The notes under the pieces are model-generated. The model saw only the letters and a program-made list of their open reading frames with translations, did no database searches and was not told the DNA's origin. Position numbers and translations under genes: made by a program. Of a stretch of 64,000 nt of DNA, positions 16,155-24,039 are shown piece after piece. Position 1 is the first letter of the stretch. Each line of letters opens with the position of its first letter. This stretch comes from JASLDZ01 sp038226305 (lineage in GTDB: Bacteria; Pseudomonadota; Alphaproteobacteria; Caulobacterales; Caulobacteraceae), in contig JBBRQN010000005.1 of NCBI GenBank assembly GCA_038226305.1, forward strand, positions 1 through 64,000. The letters are read 5' to 3'.

Positions 16155-17807
16155 ATGGATGACGCCCCCGCTTCTGCCGCCCTGCGATCCGCGAGCCCTT
16201 TCGGGGCGGACCCCGCCGTGCGCGACACCCGCTTCGCCGCCCTGCGCCGGGAGATCGAGAGCCCCGCTATGAGCTTCCTGATGGAGGCGCACAACGGCCT
16301 TTCCGCCAAGATCGTCGAGGAGGCGGGCTTCCGCGGCATCTGGGCCTCGGGCCTGTCCATCTCCGCCTCCCTCGGCCTGCGCGACTCCAACGAGGCATCG
16401 TGGACGCAGGTGGTCGACACCCTGGAATACATGGCCGATGCCACGCACCTGCCCATCCTGGTGGACGGCGACACCGGCCACGGCAACTTCAACAACGTGC
16501 GCCGCTTCGTGAGGAAGCTGTGCGAGCGGGGCATCGCCGGCGTCTGCATCGAGGACAAGCTGTTCCCCAAGGCCAACAGCTTCGTGGGCGAGGCCCAGCC
16601 CCTGGCCGACGTGGATGAGTTCTGCGGGCGCATCAAGGCCGGCAAGGACAGCCAGACCGACGACGACTTCGTGCTGGTCGCCCGGGTCGAGGCGCTGATC
16701 TCGGGCTGGCCGATGGAGGAGGCCCTGCGCCGCGCCGAGGCCTATCACCAAGCCGGCGCCGACGCGATTTTGATCCACTCGAAGAAGAGCGACGCGCGGG
16801 AGATCTTCGAGTTCACCAAGCGCTGGGGCGGCCGCGCCCCGGTCGTGATCGTGCCCACCATGTACCACGCCACGCCGACAGACCTGTTCCGACAGGCCGG
16901 CGTGTCCACCGTGATCTGGGCCAACCACATGATGCGGTCGTCGATCACCGCCATGCGCGCCACTGCCCGCACCATCTTCGACGACCAGTCGCTGAACCAG
17001 GTCGAGGGCGCGGTGGTCACCGTGAAGGACGTGTTCTCCATCGTCGGCAACGCCGAGCTGGAGGAGGCGGAGCGCCGTTACCTGCCCGCTCCGCCGAAGA
17101 CTTCGGCTATCATCCTGGCCGCAAGCCGGGGCGAGCTGGGCGAGCTGACCGCCGACAAGCCCAAGGGCATGATCGACGTGCGCGGCCAGTCCATGCTGGA
17201 GCGCCTGGTCTCCACCTTCGCCGACTCAGGCGTGCGCGACACCACCATCGTGCGCGGCTATCGCAAGGCCGCCGTGCTCGTGCCCGGCGCCAAGCTTGTC
17301 GACAACGACCGCTATGACGCCACCGGCGAGGTGTTCAGCCTCGCCACCGCCCGCGCCGCCCTGCAGGGCGAGACCGTGGTGGCCTATGGCGACGTGCTGT
17401 TCCGCCGCTTCATCCTCGACAGTCTGATGGGTTCCAGCGCCGACGTGGTGCTGGCTGTGGATGCGCGCGGCGGCGCGGGCGCGCGCGACATGGTGGTGGC
17501 CGACCACGCCTACTCCGGCGACTACCTGGACAACTCGCCCCCCAACCTCGTCTCCATGCGCTCCGGCGTGTCGGAAGGCGCCCACGGGGAGTGGATGGGC
17601 GTGGCGCGGTTCAGCGCCGCGGGCGCTCAGTGGCTGCGCGACGAACTGGATGCCCTGGAGGCCGAGGGCCTTCTGGAGACGGCCGATCTGCCGCTCCTGT
17701 TCACGCGCATCGCCGCCAAGCACCCCGTGCGGGTGAAGTATTTCACCGGCCATTGGATGAACGTGAACACCCTGGCCGACCTCGCCGACGCCCGCAACTT
17801 CACCTGA
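16155..17807 (+). CDS. pepM: Phosphoenolpyruvate mutase fused to nucleotidyltransferase domain
   Basis: A 550-aa two-domain protein. Residues about 1-300 are PEP mutase, which makes phosphonopyruvate, the committed C-P bond step. The diagnostic EDKX5NS motif is present as EDKLFPKANS (133-142), along with VDGDTGHGN metal-binding residues (103-111). Residues about 317-550 are an NTP-transferase domain (IILAASRGELGELTADKPKG, YGDVLF at 411-416). PEP mutase-cytidylyltransferase fusions are known in bacterial phosphonate pathways. Oddly, the fused domain lacks the usual Arg of the glycine loop and has NVN (536-538) where an acidic metal ligand is common, unlike the intact neighbour. ATG 16155 is the start. 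Confidence 0.93.
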   Translation: MDDAPASAALRSASPFGADPAVRDTRFAALRREIESPAMSFLMEAHNGLSAKIVEEAGFRGIWASGLSISASLGLRDSNEASWTQVVDTLEYMADATHLPILVDGDTGHGNFNNVRRFVRKLCERGIAGVCIEDKLFPKANSFVGEAQPLADVDEFCGRIKAGKDSQTDDDFVLVARVEALISGWPMEEALRRAEAYHQAGADAILIHSKKSDAREIFEFTKRWGGRAPVVIVPTMYHATPTDLFRQAGVSTVIWANHMMRSSITAMRATARTIFDDQSLNQVEGAVVTVKDVFSIVGNAELEEAERRYLPAPPKTSAIILAASRGELGELTADKPKGMIDVRGQSMLERLVSTFADSGVRDTTIVRGYRKAAVLVPGAKLVDNDRYDATGEVFSLATARAALQGETVVAYGDVLFRRFILDSLMGSSADVVLAVDARGGAGARDMVVADHAYSGDYLDNSPPNLVSMRSGVSEGAHGEWMGVARFSAAGAQWLRDELDALEAEGLLETADLPLLFTRIAAKHPVRVKYFTGHWMNVNTLADLADARNFT

Positions 17808-17863
17808 CAGCGTCAGCATAGCTTGGGCGAGGGTGGCGGTCCGATGCCTCCACACTTTCTCGT

Positions 17864-18895
17864 TCAGCGGCGGGGCGTTGCGCCCTTCCCCAGGCCGTCC
17901 CGGGCGAACGCGGCCCTGATGACGACGGCCTTGGCTGCGGCCACGGCTTCCTCTCGCCGCGCGCCGGCCAGGATGCCCGGCAGGGAGTAATTCCCCTCAT
18001 GGCAGGCGTGCTCGTACATAGGCTTTTCGGTCGCGTACCAGGAAAACTCACCTTGCCACGGTGCCGAATAGACCTTCGGGTCGACCACGCTGAACTGGTA
18101 GAGCAACTCGCTGTGTGAGACCCGCGTCAGCCGCTCGATCACGGTGGCTTCGCTTGAGACGATGAAGCTGGGGAAGAACCGACTGCGGTCCTTATCGGGC
18201 AGACGGACGGTCTCGATCACGAGCGTGTCGCCCTCCCAGCGGGCGATCGAGTCGCCGGCCTTGGACTCGAAGACGGCGGGGCCGCGCCGGTCTGTGAGCG
18301 GTATCACCCGCATCATGTCGCCATACTCGCTGTGCAGCACGACGGTGTCGCGCGTCTGCAGGATCTGCAACTGATCGCCGAAGGTCAGGAAAACGAAGGG
18401 CGGCTGGCCGTTGCCGACGGTGCAGCGCTCGGAGTTCGGCCGGTACTCTGGATTGTCGAAACTCTCTGGGGGCCCGTCCGCCTCCATCTCCTTGCGGCCG
18501 GCTGGCGTGAGGGGCAGCTTGCCGTCCGCTGGGACTGTGATCAGGCGCGTGCGCCGTTGGCCGCGAACGATGGGCAGGCCATCGACAGACGGCAGAAGCG
18601 CGGGCACTTCGGGGTCGAGAGCCCGATCGAAAAAGGCGGCCGTCTTCTTGGCGCGGGCGGCGAAGAGTGCCTTTGCCTCCGCCTCCGGCACGCTGATGGG
18701 CGCAGCGTCCTTGTCGGCCTCCAGGGTCATCAGGAAGTTGGCCGACCACATGCCCTCCAGACTCGGCCGCCCGAAGGCGTCGCGCTTGGTCACATAGCGC
18801 TTGGCAGCGTTGCTGACTGCGGCGGCTGGAGCGGCCACCACGGGAGCAGCCATGCAGAGGGCGGCTATCGCCAGCCCGGTGCCGATCAGCTTCAT
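17864..18895 (-). CDS. Exported protein of unknown function
   Basis: A 343-aa protein with a signal peptide (MKLIGTGLAIAALCMAAPVV, cleavage near VAA). The mature part contains RDAFGRPSLEGMWSANFLMT near the start, YRPNSERCTVGNGQPPFVF in the middle, then an antiparallel-strand region with WEGDTLVIETVRL and a C-terminal HACHEGNYSLPGILAGAR. Homologous secreted proteins with the 'SLEGxW' start and 'HEGNY' end occur in Sphingomonadales and Caulobacterales as hypothetical proteins. No catalytic motif is recognised. It interrupts the phosphonate locus between pepM and ndh. Confidence 0.65.
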   Translation of the reverse strand: MKLIGTGLAIAALCMAAPVVAAPAAAVSNAAKRYVTKRDAFGRPSLEGMWSANFLMTLEADKDAAPISVPEAEAKALFAARAKKTAAFFDRALDPEVPALLPSVDGLPIVRGQRRTRLITVPADGKLPLTPAGRKEMEADGPPESFDNPEYRPNSERCTVGNGQPPFVFLTFGDQLQILQTRDTVVLHSEYGDMMRVIPLTDRRGPAVFESKAGDSIARWEGDTLVIETVRLPDKDRSRFFPSFIVSSEATVIERLTRVSHSELLYQFSVVDPKVYSAPWQGEFSWYATEKPMYEHACHEGNYSLPGILAGARREEAVAAAKAVVIRAAFARDGLGKGATPRR

Positions 18896-18989
18896 GTGCA
18901 GCCCGCCCCCTCATGGCCCCTCGCCCATCGCCGTTACTGCCGCGTTCCTCGCCGCTGCGCCAGAGTTCACGGCCCAGCCGGCGCTCCGC

Positions 18990-19026
18990 GCTCCCGACGG
19001 TGGGAGCCAAAAACCGCTGAGGTTTT
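18990..19026 (+). promoter_or_regulatory. Two tandem hairpins in the ndh leader
   Basis: GCTCCC-GACGGT-GGGAGC (18990-19007) and AAAACC-GCTGA-GGTTTT (19010-19026) are each perfect 6-bp inverted repeats, two bases apart, 50-85 bases upstream of ndh. They could act as an operator pair or as a folded 5' leader. No T-run follows either. Confidence 0.4.
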
Positions 19027-19074
19027 CAGCTCTGTTCGGTCAAGCTCGGCTGATTCAGGGGAGTGCGGTCGGAC

Positions 19075-20385
19075 ATGGCGAAGAAGACCCAGATCGTCGT
19101 CGTGGGCGGGGGCGCGGGCGGGCTGGAGCTCGTGACCAAGCTCGGCGCCAGATATGGCCGCAAGCACCACGACATCATCCTGGTGGAGCGCAACCGTACC
19201 CACATCTGGAAGCCCCTGCTGCATGAGGTGGCCGCGGGGTCGCTCGATGCGAACCTCGACGAGGTGGGTTACCGCAGCCACTGCCACCGGTGGGGCTATC
19301 GCTTCTTCATGGGCGCCCTGCAGGGGATCGACCGAGCCGCGGGCGAGATCGTTCTGGCACCGCTGCGGGAGGAGGGCGGCGGCGAGATCATGGGTAGCCA
19401 CCGACTGCGCTACGACTACCTCGTACTGGCGCTGGGCTCGATCTCCAACGATTTCAACACGCCCGGCGCGGCCGAGAACTGCCTGTTCCTCGACGACCAG
19501 CGCCTGGCCGACAAGTTCCGCCACAGGCTGCTGGACCACTGCCTGCGGGTGTCGCGCACGCTCTCATACGACGCCGATGCCGATGCCTTCGTGCGCATCG
19601 CCATCGTGGGGGGCGGGGCCACCGGGGTGGAGCTGGCGGCCGAGCTGTTCAACGCCGCCGCTGCCCTGAAATTCTACGGGCTGGAGGTGTTCGACGAGAC
19701 GCGCCTGCAGGTCACTCTCATCGAGGCCGGCCCCCGCATCCTTCCCGCCCTGCCCGAACCCCTGGCGCAGGCGGCCCACGATCAGCTGGAGGCCTTGGGC
19801 GTGCGGGTGCTCACCGGTATCCCGGTCACCGAGGTTCTGCCCACCGGAGTGCGCCTCGGCTCGGGCGAGTTCGTCGCGGCAGACCTGCGCGTCTGGGCGG
19901 CTGGTGTGAAGGCGCCGGAGCTGTTGAAGGACATCGACGGCCTGGAGACCAACCGCGGCAATCAGATCGTGGTGCGACCCACCCTGCAGAGCACTCGGGA
20001 CGATCGCGTGTTCGCCATCGGCGACTGCTGCTCGTTCGTGCAGGAAAGCGGCAAGCCCGTGCCGCCCCGCGCCCAGGCCGCGCACCAGATGGCCGACATC
20101 GCCTTTGCCAATCTCAAGGCGCTGATGGAGGGCCGCCCGCTCAAGCCCTTCGTCTACCACGACCACGGATCGCTGGTGTCGCTCAGCCGGTTCTCCACCG
20201 TGGGCAGCCTGATGGGCAACCTGATGGGCGGGGGCATGGCCATCGAGGGGCGCCTGGCCCGCTTCGCCTACGTCAGCCTCTACCGGATGCACCTCGTGGC
20301 GATCCACGGCTGGCTCGCGGGGTTAGCGTTCATCGCGGTGAGCAAGGTCAACAACGTGGTGCGGCCCCGGCTGAAGCTGCACTAG
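19075..20385 (+). CDS. ndh: Type II NADH dehydrogenase (NDH-2)
   Basis: A 436-aa flavoprotein that oxidises NADH and reduces quinone without proton pumping. Features: N-terminal FAD motif IVVVGGGAGGLELVTKLG, the central NADH motif IAIVGGGATGVELAAEL, and the second FAD motif VFAIGDCCSF. C-terminal hydrophobic/amphipathic helices (LVAIHGWLAGLAFIAVSK) attach it to the membrane. ATG 19075 is preferred because it opens directly into the FAD strand; GTG 19063 is possible. It is convergent with the cytochrome gene and has no obvious link to the phosphonate genes around it. Confidence 0.9.
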   Translation: MAKKTQIVVVGGGAGGLELVTKLGARYGRKHHDIILVERNRTHIWKPLLHEVAAGSLDANLDEVGYRSHCHRWGYRFFMGALQGIDRAAGEIVLAPLREEGGGEIMGSHRLRYDYLVLALGSISNDFNTPGAAENCLFLDDQRLADKFRHRLLDHCLRVSRTLSYDADADAFVRIAIVGGGATGVELAAELFNAAAALKFYGLEVFDETRLQVTLIEAGPRILPALPEPLAQAAHDQLEALGVRVLTGIPVTEVLPTGVRLGSGEFVAADLRVWAAGVKAPELLKDIDGLETNRGNQIVVRPTLQSTRDDRVFAIGDCCSFVQESGKPVPPRAQAAHQMADIAFANLKALMEGRPLKPFVYHDHGSLVSLSRFSTVGSLMGNLMGGGMAIEGRLARFAYVSLYRMHLVAIHGWLAGLAFIAVSKVNNVVRPRLKLH

Positions 20386-20395
20386 CGGCTTCGCA

Positions 20396-20890
20396 TCACA
20401 TGGGCGGCTTGAAGGCGTCGTCGGGCAGCTTCTGGTTGTAAAGGGAGTTCGCGGGCCGGGGGATATATTTGGCGTGGCAGGCGAAGCAGGCGTCGTAGAG
20501 GGCGCTGCCCGCGTCGAACGTCTTGGCCTCGTCGCGGGCTTCGGCGGCGGCCACCGCCTGCGCGCCGGCGTCCACCAGCTGCTGCGAGCGCTTCATCCAC
20601 AGGTCGGAATCCCGGGCGTGGGCGGGGAGCTGCAGGGCGGCACCCGCCTCCTGCAGCTGGTAGGCGGCATCCAGCGTTGCGGCCCAGCGGGCATCGTCGC
20701 CCGGCTTGGGCACTCGCTTGGCCTCACCGGCGCCTGAGTCTACTTCGCCCGCGGCCTTCCAGAACAGCTCGGCCGCGGGGTTCACCACGTGCCGCATGAC
20801 CCGCTTCACCGACAGGGGCGGCGTAGGGGAGGGAGCGGGCGCCGCCGAGATCAACAGCAGGCTCGACAGGGCGATCAGGCGACGCAGCAT
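20396..20890 (-). CDS. Exported class II-like cytochrome c (single CXXCH)
   Basis: A 164-aa protein with a signal peptide (MLRRLIALSSLLLISAAPAP) and one heme-binding motif, CFACH, near the C terminus (ALYDACFACHAKYIP). The motif follows a helix-rich body with VMRHVVNPAAELFWKAAG. A C-terminal CXXCH after a four-helix-like region is the arrangement of class II cytochromes (c', c-556). No distal ligand is certain. AAGGAG six bases before ATG 20890 fixes the start. It is convergent with ndh and might accept electrons in the same respiratory context, which is inference. Confidence 0.78.
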   Translation of the reverse strand: MLRRLIALSSLLLISAAPAPSPTPPLSVKRVMRHVVNPAAELFWKAAGEVDSGAGEAKRVPKPGDDARWAATLDAAYQLQEAGAALQLPAHARDSDLWMKRSQQLVDAGAQAVAAAEARDEAKTFDAGSALYDACFACHAKYIPRPANSLYNQKLPDDAFKPPM

Positions 20891-20955
20891 GGTGGCTCCT
20901 TGGCGGACCGGGGGGAGCGTAGCGGCGCCCGCCCGCCCGTCCACCCACGATCTCT

Positions 20956-20974
20956 CCACCCCCTCGTGGGGTGG
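20956..20974. repeat. Short REP-like hairpin upstream of phosphonopyruvate decarboxylase
   Basis: CCACCCC-CTCGT-GGGGTGG is a perfect 7-bp inverted repeat in the 195-base gap between the cytochrome gene and ppd. It resembles the C/G-rich palindromes at 790-940 in style. Confidence 0.5.
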
Positions 20975-21085
20975 GGGTAAGCTGTGCGGATGGCGACACG
21001 CCCGACCTCGACCGGACTTTCCGGACTCTCATTCGCGCGCTCCCTCGCCTTCCCCCCGCAGTCTGCCTCCCGTAAGTCCGTGACC

Positions 21086-22237
21086 ATGATCACCGCCGCC
21101 CAGTTCATCGATGGGGCCCGGGCCCGGGGCTTCGATTTCTTCACCGGCGTGCCGTGCAGCTTCCTCACGCCGCTCATCAACGGGGTGCTGAGCGACCGCT
21201 CGCTCACCTACGTGGGGGCCGCCAGCGAGGGCGAGGCCGTGGCGATCGCCGCGGGCGCCTGGCTCGCAGGCCGCGAGACGGTGGTGATGTGCCAGAACTC
21301 CGGCCTCGGGAACGCGGTGAACCCGCTGACTTCGCTCAACGCGCCGTTCAGGATCCCCACGCTCTTCGTCACGACCTGGCGCGGCCAGCCCGGCGTGAAG
21401 GACGAGCCGCAGCACGAGGTGATGGGCGTCATCACCCACGACCTCCTGCGCCTCATGGGCCTGACGGTTGCGGACTCTCCGGACTCTCCGGACTCTGTTT
21501 CTCCCGCGTTCGACGCCGCCGTGCAGGCCATGCGTGAAACATCGCTGCCCGTCGCTTGGGTGCTCAAGAAGGGCGACGTGGCCGGCGAGGCGCTGGACCC
21601 GGCCCCCCTGCCAGCCCCAGGCCCTGGCCGCCGCGCCGACCACCTCGTGGGAGGAGTGCGCCCCACCCGCGAGGCCGCGCTGGCCCGCTTCCTAGAACTC
21701 ACCGACGACGAGACCGCCGTGATCGCCACCACCGGCAAGTGCGGCCGCGAACTCTTCACCTTGGCCGACCGCGAGCAGCACCTCTACCAGGTCGGAAGCA
21801 TGGGCGGGGCCAGCGGCATGGCTCTGGGCGTGGCGCTCAACACGCCCCGGCGGGTGGTGGTGATCGACGGCGACGGGGCAGCTCTGATGAAGCTCGGCAG
21901 CTTCGCCACCATCGGGGCCTATCGCCCGCAGAACCTGATCCACCTCCTGCTCGACAACGGTGTTCACGACTCCACCGGCGGCCAGGCGACCGTGTCGGCC
22001 TCCGTCGACTTCGCCGGCGTGGCGCTCGCCTGCGGCTACCGCTTCGCCTCCTCCTGCGATGACCTCGAAGGCCTGGATGCGGCCTGGCGGGAGGCTGCTG
22101 CGGTGGGCGGCCCTGCGATGATCCACCTTCGCATCCAGCCCGGCTCGATGGAGACGCTGGGTCGCCCCACCGTGACGCCGGCGCAGGTGGCGGTGCGCTT
22201 CAAGCGCTTCCTGAAGGAAGGGCCGCACCCCGCGTGA
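21086..22237 (+). CDS. ppd: Phosphonopyruvate decarboxylase
   Basis: A 383-aa ThDP enzyme that decarboxylates phosphonopyruvate to phosphonoacetaldehyde, pulling the unfavourable PEP mutase reaction forward. N-terminal signature GFDFFTGVPCSFLTPLIN, glutamate of the Pyr domain in AASEGEAVAIAAG, and the ThDP motif GDGAALMKLGS...LLLDNGVHDSTGGQ are all present. ATG 21086 is used; longer upstream reading adds unstructured sequence. A tandem 9-base repeat at 21472-21498 encodes DSPDSPDS in a surface loop. The stop overlaps the next gene's GTG (GTGA), coupling it to the flippase-like protein. Confidence 0.93.
   Translation: MITAAQFIDGARARGFDFFTGVPCSFLTPLINGVLSDRSLTYVGAASEGEAVAIAAGAWLAGRETVVMCQNSGLGNAVNPLTSLNAPFRIPTLFVTTWRGQPGVKDEPQHEVMGVITHDLLRLMGLTVADSPDSPDSVSPAFDAAVQAMRETSLPVAWVLKKGDVAGEALDPAPLPAPGPGRRADHLVGGVRPTREAALARFLELTDDETAVIATTGKCGRELFTLADREQHLYQVGSMGGASGMALGVALNTPRRVVVIDGDGAALMKLGSFATIGAYRPQNLIHLLLDNGVHDSTGGQATVSASVDFAGVALACGYRFASSCDDLEGLDAAWREAAAVGGPAMIHLRIQPGSMETLGRPTVTPAQVAVRFKRFLKEGPHPA
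21472..21498 (+). repeat. Tandem 9-base repeat inside ppd
   Basis: GGACTCTCC occurs twice and a third, diverged copy (GGACTCTGT) follows, encoding a Ser/Asp/Pro loop. Two related nonamers (GGACTTTCC, GGACTCTCA) also lie upstream of the gene at 21014-21031. Confidence 0.7.
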
Positions 22238-23253
22238 CCGAGCCCGTTCCTGAGCGGCCTGCGGCGGACCCGCCCCTGCGCCCGGCCCTGAAGCTGGGGG
22301 GCGTGGCGGCGCTCTTGGCGGGGCTGGCGCTTCTCATCGGCCTCGTGGCGTGGGTGGGCTGGCGGCCGGTCTGGGCCTCGGCGAGTGCGGTGGGCTGGGC
22401 GGGGTTCGCGATCATCGTCAGCTACTGGCTGGTGGTGCTGGCGGTGCTCGGCCTGGCCTGGTTCTCCGGCACTCTGGGGATGCCGCGCCGCTCGGGCTGG
22501 GTGTTCATCTGGGGCCGCATGGTGCGCGAGGCCGCGGCCGACGTCCTGCCTTTCAGCCAGGTGGGCGGGCTGGTGCTGGGCTGCCAGAGCGTGATCTCGC
22601 TGGGCGTGTCCGAGACCAAGGTCTTCGCCGCCACGGTGGTCGACCTCACCACCGAGATGGGGGCGCAGATCGTCTACACCCTGATCGGGGTGGGCATCCT
22701 GGCGATGGCGCTCTCCGGCATGGGGCAGGAGCTGCGCGCGGTGTGGATCGGCCTGGGCGCCGTGACCCTGATCGCAGGCGCCACCGCCGCCTTCATCGCC
22801 CTGCAGCGGCGCGGCATCGGAGCTCTGGGCTGGCTGGCGCAGCGGTTCCTGCCCGACGGAGCGGCGCGGGGCGACGCGGTGGTGGCCGAGCTTGGCCGCG
22901 TCTACGACAGCCCCCGGCACCTTGCGACCGCCTCCAGCCTGCACTTGGTGGGCTGGTTCGGGGCCAGCGTCGGCTCGTGGATCGCGCTGAAGCTGATGGG
23001 CTCGCCCCTGCCGCTCAGCTCGGTGATCGCGATCGAGGCGCTGATGTTCATCGCCCGCTCCGCCGGGTTCGCGGTGCCGGGGGCGCTGGGGGTGCAGGAG
23101 GGAGCCTACCTCCTCGCCGGGCCGCTTCTGGGCCTGCATGGCGAGACGGCGGTGGCCCTGTCGCTGTTAAAGCGCGCCCGCGACCTCGCCATCGGGATCC
23201 CGACGCTGATCGTGTGGCAGGTGCTGGAGAGCCGGCGGCTGCTCCGCGCCTAG
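22234..23253 (+). CDS. Flippase-like / lysylphosphatidylglycerol-synthase-TM (HpnL/AglD-like) membrane protein
   Basis: A 339-aa polytopic membrane protein with about seven or eight spans. It has the UPF0104 hallmarks FSQVGGLVLG in the middle, and the C-terminal RSAGFAVPGALGVQEGAYLL segment seen in the membrane domain of lysyl-PG synthase/flippase proteins and HpnL. Relatives are thought to flip or present lipid-linked substrates. Coupling to ppd by a GTGA overlap and convergence with a CDP-alcohol phosphatidyltransferase suggest it handles a phosphonate-bearing lipid or polymer. Substrate is inferred. Confidence 0.75.
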   Translation: MTEPVPERPAADPPLRPALKLGGVAALLAGLALLIGLVAWVGWRPVWASASAVGWAGFAIIVSYWLVVLAVLGLAWFSGTLGMPRRSGWVFIWGRMVREAAADVLPFSQVGGLVLGCQSVISLGVSETKVFAATVVDLTTEMGAQIVYTLIGVGILAMALSGMGQELRAVWIGLGAVTLIAGATAAFIALQRRGIGALGWLAQRFLPDGAARGDAVVAELGRVYDSPRHLATASSLHLVGWFGASVGSWIALKLMGSPLPLSSVIAIEALMFIARSAGFAVPGALGVQEGAYLLAGPLLGLHGETAVALSLLKRARDLAIGIPTLIVWQVLESRRLLRA

Positions 23254-23873
23254 GCGCTCGCCACCGCCCGCAGCCTGCGGCGCAGGCGCTGCAGCCGCAC
23301 CCCGATCACGATCGCGACCACGCTCGTAGCGATGGCGGAGAGCGCTACCATCGGTGCCAGCAGCAGCGCCCCCGTCCATGCGGCGGGGCCCAGGAGATAG
23401 AGCGCGTCGTCGGGCTGGAAGCCCCAGCCCCCCTCCCACACGCGGGTGCCGGGCGGGGAGAGGTCTTCGAACGCTTCGGAGAGCCAGCAGCACAGGAACA
23501 TGGCCACGCAGGCCACCACGCCGAGCGGGATCGCCCAGCCGCCCAGCCAGGAGCCCTGCACGCCGAACCCCGCCCCCAGGAAGAACGCCGAGTTGAGCAG
23601 CACGTCGGTGTAATAGTCGTAGAGGTGCCCCCCCCGGCTCTGCATGTTGCCGATGCGCGCCAGCTCCCCGTCGGCGCGGTCCAGGAACGCCGACACGATC
23701 CACAGAGCCCCGGCCCACAGGTTCAGGGTGAAAGTGCCGGGAACCAGCAGCAGGCAGGCCGCCGCGCCGGTGAGCAGGCGCAGGGTGGTGATGTGGTTCG
23801 GCCTGACGGGCGTGCCGATCAGCGGTCGCACCAGCACCCGGGCGGCGGCGTGGCTCCAGGTATCGTTGGCCAA
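23250..23873 (-). CDS. CDP-alcohol phosphatidyltransferase
   Basis: A 207-aa membrane enzyme. The full signature D-x2-DG-x2-AR-x8-G-x3-D-x3-D is present (D64, D67-G68, A71-R72, G81, D85, D89). Hydrophobic spans flank it, with a RPNHITTLRLL entry segment. The family transfers a phospho-alcohol or phosphonate from a CDP/CMP carrier to an alcohol acceptor such as diacylglycerol. In a phosphonate locus this suits formation of a phosphonolipid from CMP-phosphonate. TTG 23873 is preceded by TTAGGAC. The stop shares CTAG with the convergent flippase-like gene. Confidence 0.85.
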   Translation of the reverse strand: MANDTWSHAAARVLVRPLIGTPVRPNHITTLRLLTGAAACLLLVPGTFTLNLWAGALWIVSAFLDRADGELARIGNMQSRGGHLYDYYTDVLLNSAFFLGAGFGVQGSWLGGWAIPLGVVACVAMFLCCWLSEAFEDLSPPGTRVWEGGWGFQPDDALYLLGPAAWTGALLLAPMVALSAIATSVVAIVIGVRLQRLRRRLRAVASA

Positions 23874-24039
23874 GGCGGCGGTCCTAATCTCGACGTGTCA
23901 GGAGCGTCTCCTAGGCGCAGATGGGGGGGCTGTCAGCCGGTCCCTGAGCCTTGGGGGTCGGCACGGTTTCAGGCGTGGCGCCGATGTCGCGCAGGGCCTA
24001 TTCACAGGCGGTTCAAGCTCAAGTCAGCAAAGCGTGTCC

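Noticed and set aside
21472..21498. Possible CRISPR-like repeat
   Set aside because: Units are 9 bases, directly tandem, without spacers, and encode an in-frame loop.
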